A stretch of 64,000 nucleotides of DNA from Kuschelorhynchus macadamiae (lineage: Eukaryota > Arthropoda > Insecta > Coleoptera > Curculionidae), in contig JAUTXW010002103.1 in NCBI GenBank assembly GCA_030620095.1, positions 3,654,001-3,718,000 of the forward strand, read 5' to 3'. The notes below the pieces were generated by a model that was not told the origin of the DNA, made no database searches, and saw nothing but the letters and a program-made list of their open reading frames with translations. The position numbers and the translations under genes are program-made. Below are positions 42,874-56,086 of the stretch, piece after piece. Positions within the stretch are counted from its first letter, which is position 1. Each line of letters opens with the position of its first letter.

Positions 42874-45800
42874 ATGTCGCTTTGTGAAGCAGAGAAAACA
42901 TTTATTCTACATGGAATCGCAGTAAGTTTATGGAAGATAAAGGGTTTTATTTACCATCCACATTTTTGTATTATGTTGTAGGAAAATTTTCGTGTAGATG
43001 GAAGAGATCGTGAAGGTTATAGACCCATGGAACTTGAAACGGACATTGTACAACATGCGTTTGGTTCAGCACGGCTGAGATTAGCTAATACTGATGTTCT
43101 TGTTGCAGTGAAAATAGAAGTTGATACACCTCTTCCTGAGAACCCTTTCGAGGGAAAAATAGAATTCTTTGTAGATTGGTTAGTAATTTAGGTAATTATT
43201 TAACTAGCTAGACTTAATAGGATTTGACTAGTTCTTAAATTAATTTTTAATTGCTATATTATTGGATATATCATCATTATAAATTTCACTAAACCGATAA
43301 AACATATAGGCTTAAATATGCTTTTTACCTTTATATTATGATTTCATGTTGTGTTTTTGTTATAATATAGTTATCTGAAGTATAGAAAATTGTTAAGTAG
43401 TTTTTTTTCAAGGAACAATATTAAGTATTAAATTTTAATTGTTTTATAGTTCGGCTAATGCTACACCTGACTTTGAGGGTCGAGGGGGAGAAAATTTAGC
43501 TGTAGAAATTGCCAATATTCTGTCGTCTGCCTATGGATCACGAAAAACTCTTGATTTACGGAAACTATGTATACTAAAAGGCAAAAAGTGTTGGAAACTA
43601 TATGTAGATATTTTGGTAAGGCTGTGTTTTTTAAATTATAAATTTATAAATAATTATAATTTTATAGGTTGTAATTTGTATGAAGATAATTTTTACTAAT
43701 TAACTTTATATTTCACTATTTAGGGAGAGATGAATAAAGGTACAGTAATATTATTACATTTTTTTTTTAAAGATTTTAGAATGTGGTGGAAATCTTTTTG
43801 ATGCAGTGTCCTTAGCAGTAAAGGCAGCATTATATAATACACAGGTACCCAAAATTAAAGTTGTTAACATTGATGGTGACAATGTTGAAATAGAAGTATC
43901 TGATAATGTCTTCGATTGTGAGAGGCTTGATGTGAAAAATGCTCCAGTTTTGGTAAGAATAGAAATATGTTTATATACATTATTTATTTTTTTTTGGTTG
44001 TGGTGAATTCCTTTGTTGTGTATTCTCTATGAAATTGTTGAACATAATTATTTTTCATTGTTTAAAATATGATTTTAATAACGAAGAAACTGCTTCTGAT
44101 CTGAATAATGAAAGGTTTTCTAGGAAGGGAGCATAACATGTTCCATGCATGTTTTGATGTTAAACAACCACATGTCTCTGTCTTTACTTAAAAGCGAGAT
44201 ACCCTGTAAAACATATGAAATGTAACACACAGTACAGAACAGGAGGCTAAATCTGTACTTCATTTGGAGAATCTTGTTGGCATTAAAAAGATGTGATCAC
44301 TGTATTTTACATTGTATGCAAACCTCAAGCAGGAGTTTTGCAGTTTCTGAATTCTGCCATGACATTCCCTAGTCCAAAAATGAAAATAGACAGTTGAACA
44401 GTAATGCATATGACACAACACCAAGCTATGTAGGGTCTGCCAACGAGGACTGAACTTGACTTTCCCTGTAATTTTGGAGAAAAAGAAAATAGCAGTTGCA
44501 TGTACCTTTTTCCACAAAATTTAAAAATGTCACTTAGAAACTAAGAACCTCAAACAAAAGACCGACAACATACATCTTGGTTTTTTTAAATAGGATACCC
44601 AATTTTTTATCTCATGTTTGAAAAATGGTTATTTTCTTTTACTAGGTATTATGGAAACATTTAGCTAACAATAAGTATGTAGTAGCTGTAATTTTATGAC
44701 ACATGTGAGTTAACAACCTGTAATATGTTATTGTCAAAATTAAATACTGTTTATAGTATGCATGCCATTAAATTATTTTATTCAGGATCTTCTTCACAAA
44801 AAATAAAGTTCAATTAATTAAAACAAATACGAAAAAAGAAAATTCCTAACACTAATAATTTAAATGTTGTGTGCGCCCCTCGTTGTTCTCAAAACCACAT
44901 CTGTAGTATCTTTGGTGGCCTCAGAGAAACAAATCCACATGTGACAGTTCCAGTTGCATACAATTCATTGTGCATGTTGTTTATTTAAGAAATTAGCAAC
45001 AGCATGGATGGTGTGCAATGAAGCTCTGTCTTGTTGCCAAATGAGTATGCGATATGTTTCCAAAGGTAGTTCGTCCAATAGATTTTCAATTTGTTGTTAA
45101 AGGAAGTTGCGGTATCTTTGAGAATATAATGTTCTATTATGGAATATGGGCCCTAAAATTTTGTTATTTATCATGCTGCACAACACATTGACAGAAGTTC
45201 TCCCTTATTCTTTAATTGGCTCAAATTCTCTAGGATTTTCAGTTGCCCAGTAGTGTTTATTATGAAGGTTGAACATATCTAATCTTCTTTCTATTCAGGT
45301 GTTATTTGTTGAACAGGGAGAACGTGAAATGGGACCATTTTGTACTATTATAATTTTCTGCGAACAGTTTCGGAACTAACTCTTCATGTTGCGTGACCAT
45401 GCTGTATATCTGGATTTGGTCTTTTGAGAAAGATAATGTCTGTGGGAATAAATTAGTTTTTAACATGGAATAGGCTTTGTTTAGGCAAACAGTAATATGG
45501 TCCCTAAATTTTAGTTTAATATCTACTATCAAACCTAAGTTTTTGAAAGATATGTAGTTATATCCCAATTTTGGTTTTATTGTTTCCCATAGATTATCCT
45601 GAGTATTTTCATTACAAAATAACAAGGCTACTGATTTAGTTGGATTGATTTTTAAGAGGTGGTTACTACAATGGTTAAAATTAAGATGTTGTTCTTTTCT
45701 TAGTGGCATTTTTAAATTTCATGGAAAAAGTTACATCGAACTGTTATTTTCTTTTCCTTCAAAAATACAGAAACAGTCAAAAATAAGTCCCTGTTAAGTA

Positions 45801-46327
45801 CTCGTTGGCGGACCCTGTACAAGTTGCCATTTAACTTCAGATGAAAGGCAGAGCTTTGTTTGACAGAGTAACTAAAAAGATTTGAATGACCTAGTGTGAT
45901 TTTTTTATTCACTCGATTCTTAGAATTCAAGAAGGGTCAAGGTATGGTGACTATAACTGGAAGTTGTCACCAATTTTTAAAAGTTAAGTTGTAATGTTTA
46001 AAAATTATAGAAAAAGTACATTTTCTAGTTTAACTGGTGAAATTTTTTAACTCTGGTATTTTGTAGGTGACAGTATGCAAGATAGGAGATCATTGCATAG
46101 TAGATTCCAGTTTAACAGAAGAGCAGTGTACAGTAGGATCCATAGTTGTTGCAGTATCAGAAGGGAACTTCAGTACAGTTACTTCAATAGGAATAGGATC
46201 TTTACATGAAGAAACATTGTGCGACAGTTTAGATTTAGGTCAGAAAGTTGCTATTAGATTAAATGCTGCACTAATGGAGACCCTCAGTCACATGCAGCCA
46301 AATCAAGATGTGGGATTTTTAAAATAA
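42874..46327 (+). CDS. EXOSC7: Exosome complex component RRP42 (EXOSC7)
   Basis: RRP42 is one of six RNase PH-fold subunits that build the non-catalytic ring of the RNA exosome (nucleus and cytoplasm, 3'-5' RNA processing and decay). Five exons: 42874..42921, 42982..43178, 43450..43615, 43773..43952 and 46067..46327. All have GT/AG borders and matching phases, giving 283 aa against about 291 in human. Diagnostic strings: MSLCEAEKTFILHGIAENFR, VDGRDREGY, FFVDCSANATPDFEGRGGEN, ILECGGNLFDAVSLAVKAAL and VTVCKIGDHCIVDSSLTEE, ending QDVGFLK. All domains of the family are present and intact. Intron 4 (2.1 kb) hosts LINE and mariner debris on the opposite strand. The ATG is the first in frame and matches the family start. 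Confidence 0.96.
44170..45720 (-). mobile_element. LINE RT thumb fragment in EXOSC7 intron 4, split by a transposase relic
   Basis: Minus strand 45302..45709: NHLLKINPTKSVALLFCNEN, NLGLIVDIKLKFRDHITVCL and NKAYSMLKTNLFPQTLSFSK, the RT thumb. 44260..44517: LHSLVLCHMHYCSTVYFHFW and KLQNSCLRFAYNVKY, the following block (L...SL......YC...W......KLQN...RF). The break between them is filled by the transposase fragment at 44840..45290. Defective. Confidence 0.8.
44840..45290 (-). mobile_element. Tc1/mariner-type transposase fragment
   Basis: Minus strand reads ETYRILIWQQDRASLHTIHA then VANFLNKQHA, matching WQQDGAPPH.A..V..FLN.., the second-Asp block of DD..D mariner-superfamily transposases related to the one at 58.3 kb. 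It is decayed and inserted in, or recombined with, the LINE. Confidence 0.6.
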
Positions 46328-47567
46328 ATTTTGCATTTCTTATTTAGGATTTTCATTGAATTTGAAAAAATTCCTTGTTTTTATCTTAACACACTTTCAG
46401 CCATGTTTGTTGTTATTACTGGTCAAAATTTTAACCTTTCTATATTACCTTGGTTTACTTTTAAAATGTGACATATGCTAATTTTTTTATTTAAAGACTA
46501 TATTTTCAACAAATATTAGTCATCATGATGTTAAATGATATGCTGTTGTATTTGCAAAGCATGGTCATTTTAAGTTGTCCAAATTTTAATTTGCTATAAC
46601 TTTTTCATTTTCATGATATTAAAATGGCCAAGAAAACAAATTATATGGCTAGTTACATAATACATTTACGACATTAAAGATATGAATCGAACTTACGTTT
46701 TTTAAACGAGACACCCTGTGCCAATGTTTTATTTGGGCGCCAATTTGTTCCGCCTTGTTGAATCAGTAACACAATTTTACCACTTGATTCCCATACAATA
46801 ATTTGTTATGGCACTCAATTTGAAATCAATCCATTAAGTATTTTTTCAGGTTTAATTTTTAAATATTTTATTATTAACAAGAATTTTACCAGTTAATTCC
46901 AACGTAATACTTGATGTTTGTGCAAAATTTGAGAAAAACTGGATATGCGCAATTTTTAATAATATTTTGTTTAACATTTCACTAGGCTGCCATTTCGTTT
47001 CGCCATATTGCATATTTTACCAAAATATTACCAGATTATCCCCATATGACCCTTAAAAAATATGAATTAAACCGACTAAGTTGTTTTTTAGCTATGCTGC
47101 GAACCGACAGACCAAGGGAGTTGATAAAACATAATTTTCGCCATCTATAGGGACCGAGAGCTGCGGCATGAGTAGGGCCAGTTTGAAGGTGTTAGGCAGG
47201 CTAAAGACTTCATTGCGAAGCCAGATAAAGGTCGGACAGAATGATTATTAATGCGGGAGAGAAAGACCCTAAATCCCTAACAAGGCACTGTCGATTGAGG
47301 AGATACTCCTCTATGTTAGGTATTGACGAGGACTTTACCTGCACGGAATATCAGGATGAGGAGGAAACTCCACTTACTGTACAGATCTGAGACACGAGTT
47401 GCATATGTATGAAGTGAAGGATCTCTCCAGAAATTAAATCCAGGCTTATATAGGACTGGTAGATTCAAGGATGAAAAACCTGGTTGCAGGTGGCGTTTGA
47501 GGGAGCATCTGGGGTATATTGAAAAAGGCTGATAGGCCTACCAGTTAAGTCCCTAGACCTCCCCAAC
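46328..47567. repeat. 3' flank of EXOSC7 and a dispersed repeat (copy 1)
   Basis: About 46700..47160 contains reiterated blocks (GCCAATTTGTTCCGCC..., TTTTACCAGTTAATTCC..., TTCGCCATATTGCATATTTT, ATTACCAGATTATCCCCATA) ending in GCGAACCGACAGACCAAGGG and CGCCATCTATAGGGACC. The same ordered blocks occur at about 60890..61205, so this is a dispersed repeat family. No coding is seen. ATTTTAAAATAAATTTTGCA overlaps the EXOSC7 stop and may supply its poly(A) signal. Confidence 0.6.
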
Positions 47568-48476
47568 CAGGGGCGTAGTCACCAGTGTTCCACGGAACAC
47601 GTGCCGGGTACTTCAAGGGGGCCGGTTCTACATATAAAAAATTCGTATTAAGTAAAAAAAAATACTTAACTTTAATTTTAAAAAAAATCATCTACCTAAG
47701 TAAAATAAACTATTTTTTTAAATTCTTTATTCGTTTCCAAATAGATTTTAAATGATTTCCTCTATATTTTATAAAAACTAAATTTTTTACTTCTTTTTGC
47801 GTATAGTGTTTGTTTTAAAGAATTTCATTAGTAGGGCTTACGGCCGAAACACTCCATAGTATGCTGATTATGCTTGTTCAAGATCCCTGCATTGGGCTTT
47901 TTTTTTCGTACACTTTCTAGAGTCTAGATGTCGTTTTATTTCGAAAATTTCGTCTGCTTATCGGGGAATCCCTGAACGCGAGGCTGGTAAACATTTTAAT
48001 AAAGTTTGTGGAGCGGTTTTATTGGATAAGTATTTCGTTTTCGTATTTGGTGTTTTTAAATTAGATCCTATTTCTAATTAATAAAGACATTCTATCCGAG
48101 ACTGGTAGACTTTACTACTGGAATCTGTGAATAATTTTACTAAAGGTACGTATGTAAATTAGTATATTATTTTTTATTTAATACGCTATTTTCCTATTAT
48201 AGAATGAGCACCTATAAGCATACATCTAGTGCGCAAAAGCGTAAAGAACGCGATGCATTACAAGAAAAAAGCAAAAAAACTCCCTAGAGTAGCAAACTTT
48301 TTTTAGTGCCTCAACATCAAAAAAAGGTGAGTTTTCTTTAAATCAACAAGCCCTTAAATTTTTTTTTAAATATTGTAGTTAACAATAGTGACAACCGAGA
48401 TTTATCAGTTAGAAACGACGCCGACGTCGGAAATGTAAACTCATACATAAGAGCCATGCACTGAGCAATCTGAGTA

Positions 48477-50860
48477 GGGGAAGTACGGACAAAATGACAG
48501 TATTTTAATATTGCTTTATGAAAACTTACTATAAACAGTAACAAATGCTTATTATATGTAACAGTTATCTTTGATACATTAGCTTTTCATGTAAGAAAGT
48601 TATTTTTAAATAATGTAAAGGTACACAAACTTAAAAGCTTAATACTAAAACCTAACTCAAAACCATTTTGTCCATACTGAATGGACAAAATGGCATATGT
48701 GTTATGGACAAAATGACTTAAACAGAAACACATAGTTCACAAATGAACATCTTTGTCGTTTTTGGTACATCAGCGCAAATTGCATGAGTCCACTGTGCAC
48801 ATGTTATACACCTTAACCAGTTCTCACCAGGCTTTGAACGGGAATATAAGTCGTTACAATAAATACAGGGACAGTCGTCGTCATCAGTTTGCGAAGCAAA
48901 TGGATCTGCCTCTTCATCATCCTCATTGTAATCAAATACTGCTCTAGTGGCCTTTCGCTTTCTTTTTTCAGAGGTGATTTTAGGCTTTTACTTCCTCCAT
49001 GTTCGGTGTAGAAGTGAGAACAAAATGCGTTTTTTGCTTCTTTGGTTTTCTCTTCCCCTGTCCTTTGACTAAATTTCCTTGCGGAATAGGAGATAACATT
49101 TCAATCGGAACGAGCAAAGAACTTGTTGATAGTTCAGGATTTTCCTCACCTCGAGATATTTCGTATGGTATGATGAGTGCACTTTCAGAAAATTAATCTG
49201 TTGATGGTCCAGGATTCTCTTGACTATTCGTGCTTTCATCTGGTACTGGTAGAGGCAATTTCGTTATTTTTAGAACTTGGATTTTCTGTTACCTGTGTGG
49301 GCGCGCATTCAGGAGGCATTATTGGAACATTGGTTGTCTCAGCAGGCTCAAACATATAATCTGGAAAGATATCAGAGGCAACAGGCCAGAGACCAGTGTT
49401 TTTAAATCCTTGGCATGCATTTTGCACAGTAGCAGCCACAGGCCTCATTAAATAAATAGCCAATTTGTAGATGAGTAACTACCCGACCTGGATGAATCTT
49501 TAACCATTTTGATATTTCCTGATTGAAGTAGGTTTTTAATGGTCCATAAAAACATACGTCCAAAGGTTGCATCCGATGGGTGCAATGAGGTGGCAGACAT
49601 AATACGATTATACCATTTTCTTTAGCGTATGTCAATGATTCAAATCCTTTGTGACTAGCATGACCATCGACGACGAGGAGCACTTTTTCATCAACACTAG
49701 CCTTCGCATAGATTTGAAAATGCTTCAACCATTTGAAAAACACATCTGTGGTCATCCAGCCCGACTCTTGTGCAATTCTAAGAGTGCCAGTTGGGGCCCC
49801 ATCCAAAAGCTGATTTTTAAAATTCTTTCTAGGGAATATTAAACATGGAGGTATGTAAGAGCCGGTTGCATTCGTGCAACACACAACGGTGACATAAGAT
49901 CCTCGCTCAGCACTTGTTAAGCAGCCGATTTGCTTCCGGCCAGTTGTTGACAAAATTTTCTGTGGTTTCTGAACAGTAGACAGACCGGACTCATCTACAT
50001 TATAAATCCTATTGGGAGAAAAGTTGTGAGTATCCAACAAATCTTGATATACCTTAAAGAATTTTTCAACTTGAAGCTTATTGAAAGCCTGAGCCCTAGC
50101 CGCTGAAGTCGGTTCTGGTTTACGTACCGAAATATCTTTATTCCTTTTTAAAAACCCAGTTAACCATTCCTGTCCAGCTCTTTGTTTTTCTGCATTGAAA
50201 ATATGGGAAAATTTATTTTGTTCGGCTAACTGAAATGCTAACTTCTGAACGTCTTTACGAGTCAAACCAAAAAGTCGTGTTTCTAATAATTTTAAATGAT
50301 TAACTAGCTGTCTTTCAATTTCTAGAGGAAAAGTAGGTTTGTACCTTCCTAGTCCTTTACCAGTTGGATTTAATGTTTTGTTTTTTCCTAACGCGTGTCT
50401 TCTCAGAGTCGCCTGAGGGACACCAAACGTTTTGGAGGCTAAAAGCCAACCCATTTTATTTTGCTGAACAGCCTCAATTGCGTTTTTCATTGACACGTCG
50501 CTCCAGGATTGTCGATTAGATGTTCTTTTATAGTTGCGCGGCATTCTGGCAGTATGGTCTGTAAGCAAATAAATATAATCATATTTTTGGTCTATATAAA
50601 TTATAATGGACAAAATGACATAGTATGTCATTTTGACCGAATGAGCACTATGTCATTTTACCCATATTGGATATTTAATAATTTTACATTAAAAATATGC
50701 ATTAAATGTTATCTATTTACGAAAGTAATCAAGCCATGTCATTCCATACACTATAAAGAATTGATTTAAAGCAAAATGAGTTGACTGAAGATCCAAAACT
50801 TACCGAAAATAAGAAAACAGAATCACACGTGGAAATTTTTTTAGCCCGGTACACCTTCAC
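48477..50860 (-). mobile_element. Second pogo/Tigger-like element nested in the hAT
   Basis: The left end GGGGAAGTACGGACAAAATG is preceded by TA (48475..48476). A degenerate counterpart (GCCCGGTACACCTTCACTA) ends at about 50860 before TA. Subterminal motifs GGACAAAATGACA or ATGTCATTTTGNCC occur at about 48487, 48662, 48680, 48702, 50607, 50627 and 50650. The right terminal repeat is weak, so that edge is approximate. Confidence 0.65.
48725..50544 (-). pseudogene. Pogo/Tigger transposase with C-terminal PHD-like zinc finger, frameshifted
   Basis: Start MPRNYKRTSNRQSWSDVSMK at 50544 (the longer upstream frame is AT-rich and unlike the family). The N-terminal HTH is KNAIEAVQQNKMGWLLASKT then FGVPQATLRRH. 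The CENP-B-type region runs to about residue 150. DDE core: IYNVDESGLSTVQKP (D1), VLLVVDGHASHKGFE (D2), LPPHCTHRMQPLDVCFYGPL. The frame is open to 49402, where a one-base shift moves the family sequence (NACQGFKNTGLWPVASDIFP) to the next frame. After more breaks, 48730..48900 gives CPCIYCNDLYSRSKPGENWL then RCITCAQWTHAICAD and CELCVSV, a Cys4-His-Cys3 PHD-like pattern. The long intact N-terminal stretch suggests fairly recent activity. Confidence 0.82.
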
Positions 50861-52471
50861 TATACGACTGCGTCGGTCTAACTGAACTTTTAATATTACG
50901 CTCTTCGCAGCTTATCCAGGAACCGTTTGGAACATGTGACACACAGTCGGTGGGGCGGTAAATAGCACGAATTATGAAATTTCTGGAAAAACTGATTTTT
51001 TTTGATCAGTTCTGATACAAATATTAATGTTGATCAGAGTATTGACTTCTTTAGACTCGTTGGCAAGTGGAGCAGGCGCTATTATTAATTTAATAGACGA
51101 AATCCAGACTGATAAAGGAAGTGATCAAAAAAGAATTATTATTGACAATAAGCCATCACGACCGTTAGGACCATTCATTCGAGACGAGAAAGTTAGAAGT
51201 TTTTTTTATAAACAAATTAATAAATCTGAAATAAAAACCGAACGTCTCTGGTTATGTTTTTCGCCTGTTTTAAACTAGTGCTACTGGCAACCTTGCTGGT
51301 TGTTTTCTAGAGAAAAAGATTCTAATGGGTTTAATGACTGGTTCCACCTAAATCGGGCAATTACTAGGCACGAGAAGAAGCAGCGATAACAAATCTTGTG
51401 CAGTTTATGACCGATGGATAAGGAATGATACAATAGACCATGAGCTTGAGTCAAAAATGTTACAGGAAGTATCATTTTAGAACGTGTTATTAAAGTTACT
51501 CTTACTTTTTCTAGTAATATAGGGGACATCACGAAAGTTTGGATTCCTCAAATCCTGGACCATTTTTATCTATTATAAATTTGCTTTCTGAATACGATTT
51601 GGTTTTAAAAACTTTATTATTAGAATAAGAAAAAAAAATCAGTTACATATTTAAGTCCTACAATACAAAATGAAATAATTGGACTATTAAGTACTGCTGT
51701 AAAAAATGAAATAATTGTTCAAATAAAAAAAGCATCGTTTGATTCAATTATAATGGATACCACGCAAGAGGCAGCCTCTTTTCAAAAGCTTTCATCCACA
51801 TTGTTAATATTGCGTAAAGCAAGAAGTAAAAATCACTTTCAAACAATAACATCGTAACTCAGTACTATTTTGAATGAATTTTTGAGAAATGCGTTTAACA
51901 TTTTATAGAATTTTAATAATAACAACGCAGTATTGGTCACTTAAATTATGAAGTTTGTCCAGGTTTTAAAAATAACAAATTGTTATTTTTTCGTATAAAA
52001 CTTGATCAGTTAAGTATTGTTATTCGCTTTGTTACGGTTAAGTACGTAGAAGAGAAACCAACGAAAATATGAATAAATGAGTCATTTTTAGGATTTATCT
52101 CAGCTGAGAGTCAAAATGGAACGGCTTTATCCAATACTATTTTAAGAATATTAAACAGAAAACTGTATACGTTTAGGAAAACTTCGCGGTCAGGGATACG
52201 ACGGAACTGCAAACATGAGTGGGTTATACAAAGGTGTACAAGCTCAAATATCTGCAATTGTTTCTAATGCAGTATATGTACATTTTGCGGTTCATTACCT
52301 AAATTTAATAATTAATGACTCGGTTAAGTCTGTTAATGAAATTCGAAATTTTTACGATTTGGTTGAAAGTATTTACATTTTTTTTGGACACAGCATAAAA
52401 GATGGGCCCTTTTAAGTAAATATTTTGATAACCCTGTAAATAAAAATAAGACGACCATAAAAAAGTTAAAC
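50861..52471 (+). pseudogene. hAT transposase central region between the two nested insertions
   Basis: Plus-strand relics include SRPLGPFIRDEKVRSFFYKQ (51150), GFNDWFHLNRAITRHEKKQR in another frame (51330), GYDGTANMSGLYKGVQAQ (52195) and KRWALLSKYFDNPVNKNKTT (52397..52456). These are the TTF/ZMYM-hAT motifs up to the point where the 3.6-kb element interrupts. Many stops. Confidence 0.7.
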
Positions 52472-55400
52472 CCAATGACGTCAAAAAGAAATAGACCCCG
52501 CATTTCATTCATAAAAATGAAATAAATAGAATCAAACATTAATTTGTTGTGTATGAGTGGAAAAAAGACGTACTGATCGCATAAAGAATAGTTTGCGGTG
52601 AAAATTGCAACGCTGTCAGATATCTTCGCGAGGCTTACCAGTGACGTAGCTATTTTTGAGATAATGTATTATTTGCTATATTTTTTTGAGCCCAAATATT
52701 AGTATGGTGGATACGACAGTTTTTTTGTTCTAAGATGAACAGGAACGATTTCACATTGCAAAAGTGAGAGTTTTAATAATAACTTGAAAACAATTAATTT
52801 AGATATTATGTCGTGGAAAAGTCTGCACTAAATGGGAAATTTTTTATTATCAATTTCTCGAAAAACTATCTTCTTGATAAAACTTGTGTGTTAATCGAAA
52901 AAATAGTTTTCACAATATTCAGCTTTAAGTCAGATATCCAGGGCATTCAAAAAATACGAAAAAGTGTATTTCAAAAATTAAAATTTTTGAGACTGCCGCG
53001 GCCGTAAAATATCGTAAATAAAGGTTTAGTATTAGTTATGTCATATTAGTAATAGCTAAGGAAAGATTTAAATAGAAAAATGTTTTTTTGCTGTTTGACC
53101 TTAAATATCTCTATAACTATAATATAAAAAATTGTACTCAGTTTATATTTACGATGTTTTATGGCCCTTAAAACTACCGTCAGAATTTTTTTTTCAAATT
53201 GTTAGTGAAATCCACTATTTTGAACATCCTGATCTAAAGTTTATTACTATCAAAAATACTTTTTTTGAACCACCAACTTTTATCAAAAAATCAATAATAA
53301 AAAAAGTAAATAAACGCATTAAAATGCAAGATGTTTAAAAATAAAATCATCGAAATCGAAACTTTTTGGTGCTTTTGAAGCACCCTGTATAATATTTTAC
53401 ACTATATTTGAAACTTAATTTTTTTGTATAAAAATTCAAATAACAAGGTTGAAAATGGTGCTGCTCTTTATAAATTTTCACCCGGACACGTGGTTTATAA
53501 AAATAAAACAAAGTTTAAAAGTTTGCTATAATTTATTTATAAACGGTTTGATATAATAACAAACAACTATTATTATCGACACAAAAAAAGTAACAGCATA
53601 TTAATTTAATATTTCATTATTTATATAATAATTAAACTCGTCTATTACATATTTAATGATTCAGTGACAATTTTCAAAATTGGAAATTTAGAGGAAATTT
53701 TATATAGCTTTATATATAAATAGTTTTAGAATTTCGAGAAAGTACTAAAAAGAAAGATGAATACATTTATGATTAAAGAAATCCAGATTTTTAATGTAGC
53801 AATATATAACCTCGATATTAACAAAGTGACTAAGCTTTTATTTATTAAAATACTATTAAATAAATAAAACCTAAAAATATTAAGCAAAAGTCGCCAACGT
53901 CCTATTTGCTCAAGATATACCTATAATTTTTTACATTTTCATAATTGCTCTACCTGCAATGTTTTAATAGATATTGGCAAATAACTAGTTTTTTGCAACT
54001 TTTTTTCATATGTTGTTGCACTTGCAGGGGGACTAGCAACAAGTGAAAAAAAAGCATTCTTCTTAATAACTTTTTTGTCATTGAATTGGTTTTAACAGGG
54101 TTGGATCCTCCTAGAACTGAAATCCTGGCTACGTGCCTGCAAAAGACATATTTATGTAATGGTTCATGTGGTAATATTTATTATTAGCAATAAGCTTAGT
54201 CATTAAAGAACAAGCATTTCCATGACAAAATACAACCAATAACAGAGTGAGTTCTTATTACTATTGTTACTAAAGATGAAGATAAAACTAAATTTTGTTA
54301 CATGGGCCCACTTTGTGTTTTGATGTCTATACCAAGGGTATAAAGCTTATTTAATACCTTTCTTTATCAGCTTATCACCGACTTCATAGGAAATACGTAA
54401 TAAAATATAATTTATCACTTTTTAATACAACCTATTTTTTGAAATCGGGTTCGTTATTCAAAACATTTTGATTTCACCCTTTTTCCAACACATTTTAGTT
54501 CTATTTACGCGAAGTTAAGTAAAAATTTGGGTCCACTAGTTTTAGTAACTTAGTAATATTATATAAAAATGCACCACCTTTACATGTATTGGATCTATTC
54601 ATATTTACAGAAAATCAGCAATTCATATTTACAGAAAATCAGCAATAAACGTGACCCAATGTTAATATGAATACAAAATTGAACTTCGTGTCCCTAAAAA
54701 CCACAAAAACCATATTATGAAAAACAATATCTTTACAGTATTTATCCCTCAATTTACCCCCTTTTTTCCCCACCATCCACCTTCCCCGCTATACATTTCA
54801 CTTATTGACAATATAAATATTTTGTGCCAAGATGTTTAATATTTTTAACATTTATTATAATATATTTTATTATTATTTATATTACCGAAATCACCTGATA
54901 AAAACAAACTCTCTCAGTTGGGATAATGTACCTCAAGATGGTATTTATTTACTTTTTTGATTACTTATTTTTTAAAACCAAATTTTTAGGTAATAAATTA
55001 AAGCATTTCAAATTCATTAAAGAAAATCTATATTAAATGAAAAATTGAAAAGTAACGCTATTGCGCTATTTTCATTTTTTGTATATGCTTGCTATATGAG
55101 AACGACACTACCCTAAATATTCCTTGAAAATTTCATCGAAAATGCAAACCATCTTGGAGTAATTAATGACAACATAAAATAGTGGGTCTTACAACCTACT
55201 CAATTAAAATATAGTACCTATGCTTTACCAAATAGTATATTTATGTTGTTTATTAACCTCTCAAAAAAGTTGGTTTGATAAATTTTAGAGGAATATTTGA
55301 GACTTTTCACAAATATATAAATTAGCAAAACGCTGTACTCCGTTTATCATCAGTGTCTTCGACTTTATAGATAAGTTGAAGTTATAAAAAATGAATTTAA

Positions 55401-56086
55401 GCCCAACGGAAATGTGCAATACAAAAACAATACTTCATTTGTAAATATAAGAACGCTATTAGACGGTAATTTTACCCTTCAACTACAGCACTGGTATGAC
55501 ATAACCTTACTTACCTTCGAAAACAAACTTCTGGGTTTAAATCGTTTCTTTCTCTGCAAATAAAGTAAGTTCGCACCATTTTCTTAAAGTTGTTTAAACA
55601 GATTCTTGAAAATAGCCACACAAAACACTTGGATTTCTGAAAGACACGTATTTCACCAACTAGAACAATTACAACATCGCGCATCAAATAAGTCGAAATC
55701 ATGAATGACTACGACCGTCTTCGGCGTCTTCCGAATGATCCCGAAAGAAATCTGTAGTATACTCGAAAAAGGTAGAATTCCGACGTTGTCGATTATTCTG
55801 GGCTTTATTTCTTGAAATAAGGAATAATAATTACAGAAGATTTAAATTACATTTAAAACAGATTCGGTTTGAGTTATTTATATTAAGCTGTTTAATTATC
55901 AGTTTTAAAATATTCTAAATGGAAATTTATACCGGAAATTTCTGGAATTCTTTGTTTATTTAGGTAATAGTATAAAGGATGATATCCGTTATAATCTGGC
56001 CACAGTAACGGTTTGGCAAACCAGGGTTAATGTTGGATTCCTCCAAAATGTAAACAACTGGGTCTATGTTATTTCCACGTCGTTGG
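52472..56086. mobile_element. Unclassified 3.6-kb TIR element with CCAAYGACGT ends, nested in the hAT
   Basis: Left end CCAATGACGTCAAAAAGAAA then TAGACCC. The right end read inward is CCAACGACGTGGAAATAACA then TAGACCC: 27 bases, about 19 matching. TTAAAC precedes (52466..52471) and follows (56087..56092), and the repeated string can be stretched to GTTAAACCCAA. Removing the element restores the hAT reading KKLNP|TCWSSRYDA. No transposase-like frame is visible inside; the short frames (for example 52813, 53132, 55511) lack signatures. A CACCCTGTATAAT mariner-type end near 53384 hints at further nesting. Superfamily unknown. Confidence 0.7.

Noticed and set aside
50545..50631. Upstream start of the nested pogo transposase frame at 50631
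   Set aside because: The extra 29 residues are AT-driven and unlike the family. MPRNYKR at 50544 fits a normal transposase start.
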